From assembly GCA_040387055.1 (NCBI GenBank), contig JAZKEM010000088.1:1-36807 (forward strand): DNA of 36,807 bases. Reading direction: 5' to 3'. This stretch comes from Stenotrophobium sp040387055 (GTDB lineage Bacteria; Pseudomonadota; Gammaproteobacteria; Nevskiales; Nevskiaceae). A program made the translations under genes and the position numbers. The notes beneath the pieces were generated by a model that saw only the letters and a list, made by a program, of their open reading frames with translations, did no database searches and was not told where the DNA came from. Within the stretch, counting starts at the first letter, position 1. Each line of letters starts with the position of its first letter. Below, piece after piece: positions 23,517-33,200 of the stretch.

Positions 23517-25093
23517 TTAAACATCGCCGCCGTCATCCCAACGGCCGTAACAATGGTGGACGTGGAGGCCAGGGTAACGGCCAAAACGGCAACAACGGTC
23601 AACAGAATCGGAACTCGCGCGAAGGCTTGCCTTCAGACGCCGATCTCGAAGCCGAAGAGCTAGCAGCGTATCCGGAGGCATTGCCCCAAGAATCGGGCGC
23701 ATTGACCACTGATCCGGATGCGCCGCGCCCACCACCGCCGCAGATGTCTGACGACGGCGATGCAGAAGGTAACGGCAGCAATGGTGAGCCGCGCCCTCAG
23801 TACGAACAACGGCCGATGGAACCACCCAAAGTGGTGCGCATCGCCGATTTGAAAAAGAAAACCGCTGCCGAGTTGTTGGAATTGGCAGAGTCGCTGGGCC
23901 TTGAGAACATTGCCCGCGTCAAAAAACAGGATCTCGTCTTCCAACTGCTCCGTGCCGCAGGTCGTCGCGGTGAGCACATCCAGGCCGAAGGCGTTCTGGA
24001 AATCATGTCAGACGGTTACGGCTTCCTCCGTGGTCCTGACAGCTCCTACGCTGCGGGTCCGGATGATGTTTACATCTCTCCCTCACAGATTCGTCGCTTT
24101 TCGCTGCGCACCGGTGACACCGTCAGTGGCCGTGTACGTTCGCCGAAAGACAACGAGCGCTATTTCGCGCTGCTGAAAGTCGACACCATCAATTACGAAG
24201 CGCCGGAAGTTTCCAAGCGCAAAGTTTCGTTTGAAAACCTCACACCGCTGTTCGCGGATGAGCAGCTCAAGATGGAGCGCGGCAACGGCACCACCGAAGA
24301 CATCACCGCTCGCGTCATTGATCTCGTTGCGCCGTTTGGTAAGGGCCAGCGTGGTCTGATTGTGTCACCGCCAAAAGCCGGTAAGACGATCATGATGCAG
24401 AACATCGCTCAATCGATTGCGGCCAACTATCCAGACGTCTACCTCATCATCCTGCTGGTTGATGAACGTCCGGAAGAAGTCACCGACATGCAGCGCAGCG
24501 TGCGCGCCGAAGTTATTTCATCGACCTTCGACGAACCCGCAACGCGTCACGTGCAGGTGGCCGAAATGGTCATCGAAAAAGCCAAGCGCCTGGTTGAACA
24601 CAAGCGCGACGTCGTCATCCTGCTCGACTCGATCACGCGTCTCGCACGCGCCTACAACACCGTTGCGCCGTCCTCGGGCAAGGTGCTGACGGGTGGTGTG
24701 GATGCCAATGCATTGCAGAAGCCCAAACGCTTCTTCGGTGCCGCTCGTAACATCGAAGAAGGCGGCTCGCTCACCATTATCGCAACCGCGCTCGTCGAGA
24801 CCGGCAGCAAGATGGACGAAGTAATTTACGAAGAGTTCAAAGGCACCGGCAACATGGAGCTCCAGCTGGAGCGCCGCATTGCTGAAAAACGCATCTTCCC
24901 TGCGATCAACATCAACCGCTCCGGTACGCGTAAGGAAGAGCTGATGATGAATCCAGGCGACCTCAACAAGGTCTGGATCCTGCGCAAGCTGCTGCACTCG
25001 ATGGACGAACTCGCCGCGATGGAACTGCTGCTGGACCGTATGAAGCAGACCAAGACCAACAGCGATTTCTTCGATTCGATGCGTCGCAATTAA
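23513..25093 (+). CDS. rho: transcription termination factor Rho with N-terminal extension
   Basis: Rho is the hexameric RNA helicase that ends transcription. Residues from about 109 onward match E. coli Rho closely. They include the N-terminal domain (IADLKKKTAAELLELAESLGLENIARVKKQDLVF), the cold-shock RNA-binding fold (DGYGFLRG, YISPSQIRRF), P-loop SPPKAGKT, Walker B VVILLDSITR, the Q-loop region and the R-loop (GTGNMELQLERRIAEKR). The preceding 108 residues are absent in E. coli. They form a disordered-looking stretch rich in Asn, Gly, Gln and Arg (10-36), then an acidic/proline-rich part. The ATG at 23513 overlaps the trxA stop. Another in-frame Met at residue 102 would give a canonical-length protein, but no ribosome binding site is evident there. 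Confidence 0.95.
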   Translation: MIKHRRRHPNGRNNGGRGGQGNGQNGNNGQQNRNSREGLPSDADLEAEELAAYPEALPQESGALTTDPDAPRPPPPQMSDDGDAEGNGSNGEPRPQYEQRPMEPPKVVRIADLKKKTAAELLELAESLGLENIARVKKQDLVFQLLRAAGRRGEHIQAEGVLEIMSDGYGFLRGPDSSYAAGPDDVYISPSQIRRFSLRTGDTVSGRVRSPKDNERYFALLKVDTINYEAPEVSKRKVSFENLTPLFADEQLKMERGNGTTEDITARVIDLVAPFGKGQRGLIVSPPKAGKTIMMQNIAQSIAANYPDVYLIILLVDERPEEVTDMQRSVRAEVISSTFDEPATRHVQVAEMVIEKAKRLVEHKRDVVILLDSITRLARAYNTVAPSSGKVLTGGVDANALQKPKRFFGAARNIEEGGSLTIIATALVETGSKMDEVIYEEFKGTGNMELQLERRIAEKRIFPAININRSGTRKEELMMNPGDLNKVWILRKLLHSMDELAAMELLLDRMKQTKTNSDFFDSMRRN

Positions 25094-25110
25094 GTTTTAT
25101 GAGCTTCAAC

Positions 25111-25138
25111 AAAAAAGCGCGCCATTGGCGCGCTTTTT
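25111..25138. terminator. bidirectional terminator between rho and acsA
   Basis: GCGCGCC (25117-25123) pairs with GGCGCGC (25127-25133) over ATT, flanked by six A and five T. It serves as an intrinsic terminator for rho on the plus strand and for acsA on the minus strand. Confidence 0.92.
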
Positions 25139-25154
25139 GGTTTTCGCAGATGAA

Positions 25155-27119
25155 TCAGGCTTTGCCTGCCAACTGAGCAACAATCCCCGGATTCTCTAAC
25201 GTTGAAATATCCTGTGTGATCTCTTCGCCTTTTGCGATTGAGCGCAGCAAACGGCGCATGATCTTTCCGCTGCGCGTCTTCGGCAGGTTTTCAGCAAAAC
25301 GAATCTCATCTGGCTTGGCGATCGCGCCAATTTCCTTGGCGACGTGATCGCGCAACTCTTTGGAGAGGGCATCAGCTTCCGCGCCTTCAGGGCGTGGGCC
25401 TTTGCAGGTGACGAAGGCGAATACGCTTTCACCTTTGACATCGTGCGGACGACCGACGACGGCGGCTTCAGCAACACGCGGATGTGAGACCAGCGCGCTC
25501 TCGATTTCCATGGTGCCGAGACGATGGCCAGCGACATTCAACACGTCATCGATACGGCCCATGATCCAGTAGTAACCGTCAGCGTCGCGATGTGCAGAGT
25601 CACCGGCGACGTAGTACTTGTTCTTGAACTGGCCCCAATAGGCGCTGATGTAGCGATCGTTGTCGCCCCAGATGGTGCGCAGCATCGATGGCCATGGTTT
25701 GCTGATGACGAGATAGCCGCCTTGATCAAGTTGATCGATGAGATTGCCACTGTCATCCACAATGCCTGCAGCAATGCCAGGCAAAGGCTGTGTGCAGGAA
25801 CCGGGTTTGGTTGGCGTAGCGCCGGGCACGGGCGACATCATGATCGCGCCGGTTTCGGTCTGCCACCAGGTATCCACGATCGGCAGTTTTTCGTTACCGA
25901 TCACGCGGTGATACCACATCCATGCTTCGGGATTGATCGGCTCGCCAACGCTGCCAAGCAGACGCAGCTTCGACAGATCATATTTTGCCGGCCATTCATC
26001 GCCTGCTTTCATCAACGCGCGAATCGCGGTGGGTGCGGTATAGAAAATGGTGACGCCGTGTTCCTGACAAATTTTCCAGAAGCGACCTGCGTCCGGAATC
26101 GTCGGCACGCCTTCGTACATCAAAACGGTTGCGCCATTCGAGAGCGGGCCGTAGCAGACATACGAGTGGCCCGTGACCCAGCCGACGTCAGCCGTGCACC
26201 AGAACACATCGTCATCGCGCAGGTCGAACACCCACTGCGCACTCATGTGCGCGCCGAGCAGATAACCGCCGGTGGAATGCTGAATGCCTTTCGGTTTGCC
26301 AGTAGAGCCCGAGGTGTAGAGCAGGAATAGTGGATGTTCTGCTTCTACCCAAACTGGATCGCAACGATTCGACTGCGTGGAGAGCAGATCGTGCCACCAG
26401 ATATCGCGCTTCGCTTCCCAATTGATGCTGTGCTTGGTGCGCTGATAGACGATGACTTTCTCTACGGTCTTGCCGCCAGAGGCGAGGGCTTCGTCTACCG
26501 CTTTTTTCAGATCAATAATATTGCCGCCGCGGTTGCCGCCGTCGGCAGCAATCACCAGTTTGGCGCCAGTGTCTTCGATGCGATCTTTCAGCGATGCAGC
26601 TGAGAAGCCGCCGAATACCACGGAGTGAATCGCGCCGATACGTGCGCAGGCTTGCATTGCGATAACTGCTTCCGGCGTCATCGGCATATAGATGATGACG
26701 CGATCACCTTTAGTGATGCCAAGTGAGATCAGGCCATTGGCAAGCTTGCAGACTTCAGCGTGCAGCTCTTTGTAGGTCCAGTTGCGCGTATCGCCTTTCT
26801 CGCCTTCAAAGCGAATCGCGATCTTGTCGCCGCGTGCGCCGAGATGTCGGTCAAGGCAGTTGGCGGAGGCGTTGAGACGGCCGTCGTCGAACCACTGATA
26901 GTTCGGCGCCTTGCTGTCATCGAGTGTGCGTGTGAACGGCGTTTGCCATGCAATGTTCTTGCGAGCCAGATCGCCCCAGAAACCGACATGATCTTTTTCG
27001 GCGGCGGCGCGCAGAACGTCTAGCTTCTTTGCATCCAGTCGGGCTTTTTTGACGAACTCGGGGCGGGGAGGAAACACACGCTTTTCACCGAGGACGGACT
27101 CAATCTTGTCGTTGCTCAT
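25155..27119 (-). CDS. acsA: acetyl-CoA synthetase
   Basis: Acs activates acetate to acetyl-CoA through acetyl-AMP, letting the cell scavenge acetate. The 654-residue protein has the adenylate-forming signature YTSGSTGKPKGIQH, the WWQTETG motif, the hinge segment YYWIMGRIDDVLNVAGHRLGTMEIE and the catalytic lysine K619 in TRSGKIMRRLLR, the usual acetylation control site. Length equals E. coli Acs (652). A GGAGA lies 6-7 nt before the ATG. Acs is the classical target of the CrbS/CrbR system encoded a few genes away. Only a degenerate copy of the local motif lies upstream (27168-27177). The nearest gene, the DapB-like oxidoreductase, reads in the same direction 123 bp upstream. Confidence 0.96.
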   Translation of the reverse strand: MSNDKIESVLGEKRVFPPRPEFVKKARLDAKKLDVLRAAAEKDHVGFWGDLARKNIAWQTPFTRTLDDSKAPNYQWFDDGRLNASANCLDRHLGARGDKIAIRFEGEKGDTRNWTYKELHAEVCKLANGLISLGITKGDRVIIYMPMTPEAVIAMQACARIGAIHSVVFGGFSAASLKDRIEDTGAKLVIAADGGNRGGNIIDLKKAVDEALASGGKTVEKVIVYQRTKHSINWEAKRDIWWHDLLSTQSNRCDPVWVEAEHPLFLLYTSGSTGKPKGIQHSTGGYLLGAHMSAQWVFDLRDDDVFWCTADVGWVTGHSYVCYGPLSNGATVLMYEGVPTIPDAGRFWKICQEHGVTIFYTAPTAIRALMKAGDEWPAKYDLSKLRLLGSVGEPINPEAWMWYHRVIGNEKLPIVDTWWQTETGAIMMSPVPGATPTKPGSCTQPLPGIAAGIVDDSGNLIDQLDQGGYLVISKPWPSMLRTIWGDNDRYISAYWGQFKNKYYVAGDSAHRDADGYYWIMGRIDDVLNVAGHRLGTMEIESALVSHPRVAEAAVVGRPHDVKGESVFAFVTCKGPRPEGAEADALSKELRDHVAKEIGAIAKPDEIRFAENLPKTRSGKIMRRLLRSIAKGEEITQDISTLENPGIVAQLAGKA

Positions 27120-27242
27120 CTAAGTCTCCAACGCTGTTCAATTTATTAATTCTGCGGCGAATCATACGACGGCCGACAGCATGTTCAAATGTGCCGATGA
27201 GTACCCCACCCATTATGGATAGTGCGGCAACTTTTTCGACCC

Positions 27243-28286
27243 CTAGGCTTGGGTATTGACGCAATAAGCGCCCGTCACCATGGGTAGCTGATCGGCTGTG
27301 ATGATGCCCGGCGCTGCTGCAAAGACGTGTGGAATCGCATGAATCATCGGCATGGCCGTGAGCGTAGCGGGATCAAAATCACGCGTGCCGCCGGTTTGCT
27401 GATATTTGCAGCGGATATTCGGTACGCCCTCAATCTCGATCAGCCAGCCTTCTTCCACCGGCCAGTTCGGCTCCAACTTAGTGCCGAGCTTCCATGCAAC
27501 TTTCAGTTCGATGACGGCTTTACCATTCACCCGTGCGGACCAGCAGCAACGCAGTCCACTGATACAGCCTTTGCCGATCTTCATGTAACCAAGATCCACA
27601 TCTTCTGTTGCTGCGGCGTATTCAACATCAAAGCGAATTTCATCGATCTCAATCTTCAGCGCATTCGCCATCATCTCCACAGCTTCTTTGAATGAAGGCA
27701 TCGCGCGTTCGGCCAGTGGAGGCGCTGCGGGATCATCGACGGGCAAGCCAAAGCCAATCGCTTCCCATGTGCCTGCGGATTCATAAGGCGTTGCGTCGAC
27801 TGATTCCAGAACGGAAATCTTGTCGATACGCGAACAGCCTGCAGAAGCAACCAGCGCAAAGATATTGGCGTGCCCCGGATTAACGCCGCCGCCATAAATC
27901 GTAGAGCCACCTTTAATGCACGCAGCGCGCAGGCGCGCTACTTCATCCTTGCCGAACTGCGTACCGGTCATGAAGTAAGCGGTGGAAACAATGTCACAGC
28001 CTGAAGCAAGGATTTTCTCCATCTCATCGATGTTGGGAAACTGTGGCATGTAGCAAACGCAGTCGGGCTTGAGTGCGAGCAAGGCATCGATATCGTTCGT
28101 TGCCTTGATCCCAAGTGGTTCCATGCCGCAGAGCGTGCCAACGTCCTGGCCCACTTTATCTGTCGCGTGGCAATAACAGCCGACCAGTTCCATCAAAGGG
28201 TGCGAAACAATGGCGCGAACAGATGGCTTGCCGACGACGCCAGTCGTCCATTGCACAACCTTGATCAGATGCTTTGCTTTAGACAT
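27243..28286 (-). CDS. DapB-like NAD(P)-dependent oxidoreductase (amine dehydrogenase family)
   Basis: A 347-residue protein with an N-terminal Rossmann-type segment (IKVVQWTTGVVGKPSVRAIVSHP). The following core resembles the dihydrodipicolinate-reductase N-domain and 2,4-diaminopentanoate dehydrogenase-like proteins: YMPQFPNIDEMEKILASGCDIVS, then STIYGGGVNPGHANIFAL and SVLESVDATPYESAGTWEAIGFG. Such proteins are found in actinobacteria and in steroid- or hydrocarbon-degrading proteobacteria; the substrate is generally unknown. It is not DapB, which is shorter and has a different catalytic motif. It lies between acsA and an MFS transporter on the same strand, with a terminator on its upstream side, so it probably has its own promoter. 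A role in processing a carboxylate or amino compound is only a guess. Confidence 0.7.
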   Translation of the reverse strand: MSKAKHLIKVVQWTTGVVGKPSVRAIVSHPLMELVGCYCHATDKVGQDVGTLCGMEPLGIKATNDIDALLALKPDCVCYMPQFPNIDEMEKILASGCDIVSTAYFMTGTQFGKDEVARLRAACIKGGSTIYGGGVNPGHANIFALVASAGCSRIDKISVLESVDATPYESAGTWEAIGFGLPVDDPAAPPLAERAMPSFKEAVEMMANALKIEIDEIRFDVEYAAATEDVDLGYMKIGKGCISGLRCCWSARVNGKAVIELKVAWKLGTKLEPNWPVEEGWLIEIEGVPNIRCKYQQTGGTRDFDPATLTAMPMIHAIPHVFAAAPGIITADQLPMVTGAYCVNTQA

Positions 28287-28395
28287 GCAGTCTCCCCTGT
28301 TTGGTAGATGGCACCTGTCTCGGTGCTTGATGTCTGATCATACGGTTGGCCAGCGCAGGAACAGTTCAGCCGAATGAGTGAGTTTTGAGAAAGAG

Positions 28396-28416
28396 AGGCC
28401 CCGCAGTGCGGGGCCT
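28396..28416 (-). terminator. intrinsic terminator downstream of the MFS gene
   Basis: AGGCCCCGC (28396-28404) and GCGGGGCCT (28408-28416) form a 9-bp perfect stem over AGT. On the minus strand it lies 20 bp after the MFS stop, but its T tract there is interrupted (CTCTCTTT); the T tract on the plus side is better. It separates the MFS gene from the oxidoreductase. Confidence 0.75.
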
Positions 28417-28435
28417 TCTTTTATCAAGCAGAGCA

Positions 28436-30097
28436 TCAATCCGTAATCGGCCCACCTTTGGTGCCGCGCAAGAACAGTGTGCCGATGACCAGTGTCATCA
28501 GTGCAATGATGATCGGATACCAGAGGCCGTAGTAGATATCGCCTTTCCAACTGACGAGTGCGAACGCGATGGTCGGCACAAAACCGCCGAACCAGCCGTT
28601 GCCGATGTGATACGGCAGCGACATCGAGCTGTAGCGGATACGTGTTGGGAATAGCTCGACCAGCCATGCCGCAATCGGGCCGTAGACCATGGTGACGTAA
28701 ATCACCAACAGGGCCAGCAGTGCGATCAGCATGCCGTGATTGATCTGCTCGGCATCGGCTTTCTTGGGATAGTTGGCAGTGGCCAGTGCATCGCCCAGTT
28801 CTTTGCTGAATGCGGCCTGTTGAGCTTTAAAGGTGGCCTTGTCCATTGCGCCGCCTTCAAATGAGTTGATGACCTTATCGCCGACTTTGATCAGTGCAAC
28901 GCTGCCCACTGCTGCAGCTTCATTGCTGTATGGCACGCCGGCCTTGGCCAGAACGCTCTTCGCCACATCGCAAGAACCGCTGAAGACTTTCTTGCCCACT
29001 GGATCGAATTGGAAGCTGCAGGATTCAGGATCAGCAACGATTGTCACCGGTGATGTTGCGGCTGCGGATTCGAGTGCCGGATTAGCGTAATGCGTAATCG
29101 CTTTAAAGATTGGGAAGTAGGTGAGTGCGGCGATCAGGCAGCCGACCATCACGATCGGCTTACGGCCAATCTTGTCCGATAACCAGCCAAAGAAAAGGAA
29201 GAACGGTGTGCCGATGAGCAGGCCTGCCGCCAGCAGAAGATTAGCAGTGGTGGGATCGACCTTAAGGCTCTGCGTTAGGAAATACAGCGCGTAGAACTGA
29301 CCGGTGTACCAAACCACGGCTTGACCTGCGGTTGCACCGAACAGTGCGAGCAGCACAATCTTCAGATTGCTCCATTTGGCGAATGCTTCCGTCAGCGGCG
29401 CTTTGGAAGTTTTACCTTCCGCTTTCATCTTCTTGAACAAAGGCGATTCTGAAAGCTGCATGCGGATGTAAACCGAGATGCCGAGTAGCACGGCCGAAAG
29501 CAGAAACGGAATGCGCCAGCCCCAAGCTTCAAACGCTTCGTTTCCTAGCGTCAGACGGCAGCCGAGAATCACAAGCAGCGAGAGAAACAGTCCGCCTGTT
29601 GCCGTGGTTTGAATCCAACTGGTGGCAAGACCGCGATTATCGTTGCGCGAATGTTCCGCAACGTAGGTGGCTGCGCCGCCGTATTCACCGCCGAGCGCTA
29701 AGCCTTGCAAGAGACGCAGTGTGATCAGAATGATTGGCGCGGCAACGCCAATGCTTTCATAGCTGGGCAATACGCCGACTAGGAAAGTAGAAAGGCCCAT
29801 GATCAGAATTGTGACCAGGAAGGTGTACTTGCGCCCGACCATATCGCCGAGACGTCCAAAAACGAGTGCGCCGAAGGGGCGTACCGCAAAACCCGCAGCA
29901 AAGGCGAGCAATGCAAAGATGAAGGCGCTGGTATCGTTCAGTCCGGAGAAGAACTGTTTGGCGATGATGACGGCGAGTGAGCCGTAAAGATAAAAGTCAT
30001 ACCACTCAAAGACCGTGCCCAAAGAAGAAGCAAAAATTACTTTGCGCTCTTCGGCTTTCGACACCTGTGGAAGTTCGGCGGTGCTGGATTGACTCAT
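28436..30097 (-). CDS. MFS transporter, metabolite:H+ symporter family, with periplasmic insert
   Basis: A 553-residue inner-membrane transporter of the MHS branch of the major facilitator superfamily (relatives carry citrate, ketoglutarate, shikimate and proline/betaine). MFS signature A repeats are GRLGDMVGRKYTF (81-93) and GWLSDKIGRKPIV (304-316); RLLQGLALGGEYGGA (128-142) is the family sugar-porter-like motif. It starts ASSLGTVFEWYDFYLYG, a strong MHS mark. Between about 335 and 453 is an extra, mostly soluble stretch with two cysteines (C360, C376), likely outside the cell membrane. I chose the ATG at 30097 because AAGGAG lies 8 nt upstream; the longer TTG start lacks one. Substrate is unknown. 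It is divergent from the sensor kinase gene, with a palindromic motif between. Confidence 0.88.
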   Translation of the reverse strand: MSQSSTAELPQVSKAEERKVIFASSLGTVFEWYDFYLYGSLAVIIAKQFFSGLNDTSAFIFALLAFAAGFAVRPFGALVFGRLGDMVGRKYTFLVTILIMGLSTFLVGVLPSYESIGVAAPIILITLRLLQGLALGGEYGGAATYVAEHSRNDNRGLATSWIQTTATGGLFLSLLVILGCRLTLGNEAFEAWGWRIPFLLSAVLLGISVYIRMQLSESPLFKKMKAEGKTSKAPLTEAFAKWSNLKIVLLALFGATAGQAVVWYTGQFYALYFLTQSLKVDPTTANLLLAAGLLIGTPFFLFFGWLSDKIGRKPIVMVGCLIAALTYFPIFKAITHYANPALESAAATSPVTIVADPESCSFQFDPVGKKVFSGSCDVAKSVLAKAGVPYSNEAAAVGSVALIKVGDKVINSFEGGAMDKATFKAQQAAFSKELGDALATANYPKKADAEQINHGMLIALLALLVIYVTMVYGPIAAWLVELFPTRIRYSSMSLPYHIGNGWFGGFVPTIAFALVSWKGDIYYGLWYPIIIALMTLVIGTLFLRGTKGGPITD

Positions 30098-30177
30098 GTC
30101 TTTAGCTCCTTCAAAAAACGTTGCGAGGCTCAAAATGCCTGTAGCGCAATCTAGGTCATGTGATCTCTATCGTGAAC

Positions 30178-30191
30178 GCGACTTTAGTCGC
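30178..30191. promoter_or_regulatory. palindromic motif upstream of the MFS gene
   Basis: GCGAC-TTTA-GTCGC is a perfect palindrome with a 4-bp spacer. It has the same GAC-N4-GTC core as the sites at 30220 and 34523. On the minus strand a TAGATT hexamer (30153 down to 30148) begins 31.5 bp from its centre. Probable operator for a response regulator, by inference CrbR. Confidence 0.6.
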
Positions 30192-30219
30192 AAGCACGCT
30201 CATTCGCATCGCTTTCGAC

Positions 30220-30235
30220 TACGACTTTGGTCTAA
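30220..30235. promoter_or_regulatory. 16-bp motif upstream of crbS
   Basis: TACGACTTTGGTCTAA is identical to the sequence at 34523-34538. Its core is GAC-TTTG-GTC. A TTTGAT hexamer (30259-30264, 4 of 6 to TATAAT) begins 31.5 bp after its centre. It lies 57 bp before the crbS start codon. Probable activator site. Confidence 0.65.
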
Positions 30236-30291
30236 TCTGCATCAACGTTGCGCCGTGATTTGATCTCGGCTCTGCACCGGGGTAAACGCTG

Positions 30292-33200
30292 ATGCTTCAA
30301 AACGGTCTGTTGTTTATTATTTCTACCGTCTATGTGGGCCTGCTGTTTGGCATCGCTCACTACGGCGACCGCGTCGCCGCGCGCGTACGCTTGCCCACGA
30401 ACAAACCGTGGGTGTATAGCTTGGCCTTGGGCGTTTACTGCACCTCGTGGACGTACTACGGCGCGGTCGGTCGTGCGGCCACCAATGGCCTGGATTTTCT
30501 GCCGATCTATTTAGGGCCAATACTGATCTTCGTATTTGGTGGCAGCTTAATTGCGCGCATCATCCAAGTCGGCAAGCGACATAACATCACCTCGATTGCC
30601 GACTTTATTGGCGCGCGCTATGGCCGTCATCAAAGCTTGGCGATGCTGGTGACGATCATCGCTGTCATCGGCGTGCTGCCATACATCGCGCTGCAGCTCA
30701 AAGCCGTGGCTTTTAGTTTCGATGTGATGACGGGGCCCTCCGCCGATTTTGACAATGCGCTGCCGGTTGCTTTGATGCTCGCCGTATTCGCTATTCTGTT
30801 TGGTACGCGGCAGGTTGTTAGTACCGAAAATCATCACGGCATGATGTTGGCGATCGCGTTTGAATCCGTGATCAAACTGTTGGCGTTTCTCGCTGTTGGC
30901 TTGTGGGCCTGCTATGGAATTTTCGATGGAATGGGTGATGCTTACACCCGCGCACTGACCTTGCCGCAACTGACCGAGCCCTTGTTGCGAGGCAACTGGT
31001 GGCTGGGGTTTATCACGCAAACCTTATTGGCGATGGCTGCAATCATTTGCCTGCCGCGTCAGTTTCACGTTGCCGTTGTTGAGAACTCTGGCAGTAGCGA
31101 TCTGCGCACTGCCCGCTGGGTGTTCCCCCTTTATCTGGGCTTGATCACGCTCTTTGTATTGCCGCTTGCTGCGGCTGGATTGAACAGTGTGCAGGTGGGC
31201 GCTGCTGATACCTATGTGCTGGCCTTGCCACTGGCGCAGAATCAGGGGGCCTTGGCATTAGCGGTTTATATCGGTGGCTTTTCAGCCGCCACCAGCATGG
31301 TGATCGTCGCCAGCATTGCCCTCAGCACCATGCTCTGCAATGAAGTCGTGATGCCGATTTTGTTGCGGTCGCGCCGACTGGGTCTGCAACATCGGCAAGA
31401 CCTCAGCGGCATTATCAAACTCATTCGCCGCATCGCCATTCTCGCCATTATCTCAATGGCGTATCTCTACTACCGCCTGTTTACTGGCCCCGGTAGCTTG
31501 ACCTCTATCGGCCTGTTGTCATTTGCCGCGGTCGCGCAATTTGCACCCGCCATCGTTGGCGGTATTTATTGGCGACGTGGTGCTTATAGCGGTGCCGTTG
31601 CAGGCATCCTGGGCGGATTCATTGTGTGGGCGTGGACACTATTGCTGCCTGCATTGTTGAGCGATAGTCAGGCCGCATCGAGTATGTTGCAGAACGGCCC
31701 TTGGGGTTGGTCGTGGCTTAAGCCGACCGCGCTATTCGGTGTCGATGGTCTGGATGTGATCACGCATGGCGCGTTGTTTAGTCTGCTGATCAACATCGCG
31801 CTTTACATTGCGGGCTCTGTGTTTGTCGCGCCTGGTTTGCGTGAACGTTTACAGGTTTCGAGATTTTTAGATGAGGCGGCAATCGTGCCGCCGAAGCAAG
31901 CCGTGCAGCGCACTGCCAATGCGACAGTAGGCGATTTTCAAGAACTGCTGGCACGCTTTGTCGGTGTCGAACGCGCCGCGCAGTTGATGGACGACTATGC
32001 GCGTAGACATGGCCGCGTGGCACTGTACTTAAACGATCGTGCCGATGCTGAGCTCGCACGTTACACGGAACGTTTACTCGCAGGCGCACTCGGCGCGGCT
32101 TCTGCACGCTTGTTGCTGGCCTCAGCGCTAAAAGGTCGCGACATGCAGGTAGAAGACGTCATTCACCTGCTCGACGAAACTTCACACGTCATTCAATTCA
32201 ATCGCGAACTCCTTCACGCAACCTTGGAGCATCTTGCCCAGGGCGTCAGCGTGGTCGACGCAGATCTTAAGCTGGTCGCGTGGAATCAGCGTTACGTTGA
32301 TCTGTTTGGCTATCCGCAGGATTTGATCTTTGTCGGTCAGCCGATTGAAGAAGTGGTGCGCTACAACGCGGAACGAGGTTTGCTGGGCGAGGGCGATAGT
32401 GCCGTGCAAGTCGCGCGGCGTTTGGAGCATATGCAAGCGGGCCATGCTCACACGCATCAACGCGAACTTGCCGACGGCACTGTGCTTGAGATACGTGGCA
32501 ACCCCATGCCAGGCGGTGGTTACGTGACTAGCTATTCCGATGTTAGTGACTACAAGCGCAGCGAGCGCGCACTCCAACACAGCAATGAGACCTTGGAGCA
32601 GCGCGTTGCCGAACGCACGCAAGAACTCACCGCTCTGAATCTAGCTTTGGTGGAAGCCAAATCTGCGGCTGAACATGCAGATGAATCCAAGACTCGATTC
32701 CTCGCCGCTGCCTCGCATGATTTGGTACAGCCCTTGAATGCGGCGCGCTTGTTTGTGTCGTCCTTGGACAGGAAGACCGTGCCCGAATCGGCCGCAACGC
32801 TGATTGGAAAAATTGAAAGTTCACTGAATTCTGCCGAGAGCTTGATTGGCGGCCTGCTGGATATCTCTCGACTGGATGCACATGCGCAAGAAGTGCGACT
32901 GCAACACTTTCCATTGTCTGAGTTGTTGCAGCCGCTGGCAGCAGAGTTTGAGGTGCTGGCACGCGAAGGGGGTCTGCGCTTTCGCATGGTGCCGAGTGAT
33001 GTCGTGGTCTACAGCGATATGCAGCTTTTGCGGCGTGTGCTGCAAAACTTCTTATCCAACGCTATTCGCTACACCGTGCATGGCTCGGTATTGATTGGCT
33101 GCCGGCACACTATCGGCGGCGTACGCATTGAGGTGCGCGATAGTGGTCCGGGCATTGCGACTGAAAAGCAGCGCGAGATCTTTCAAGAATTTCGTCGACT

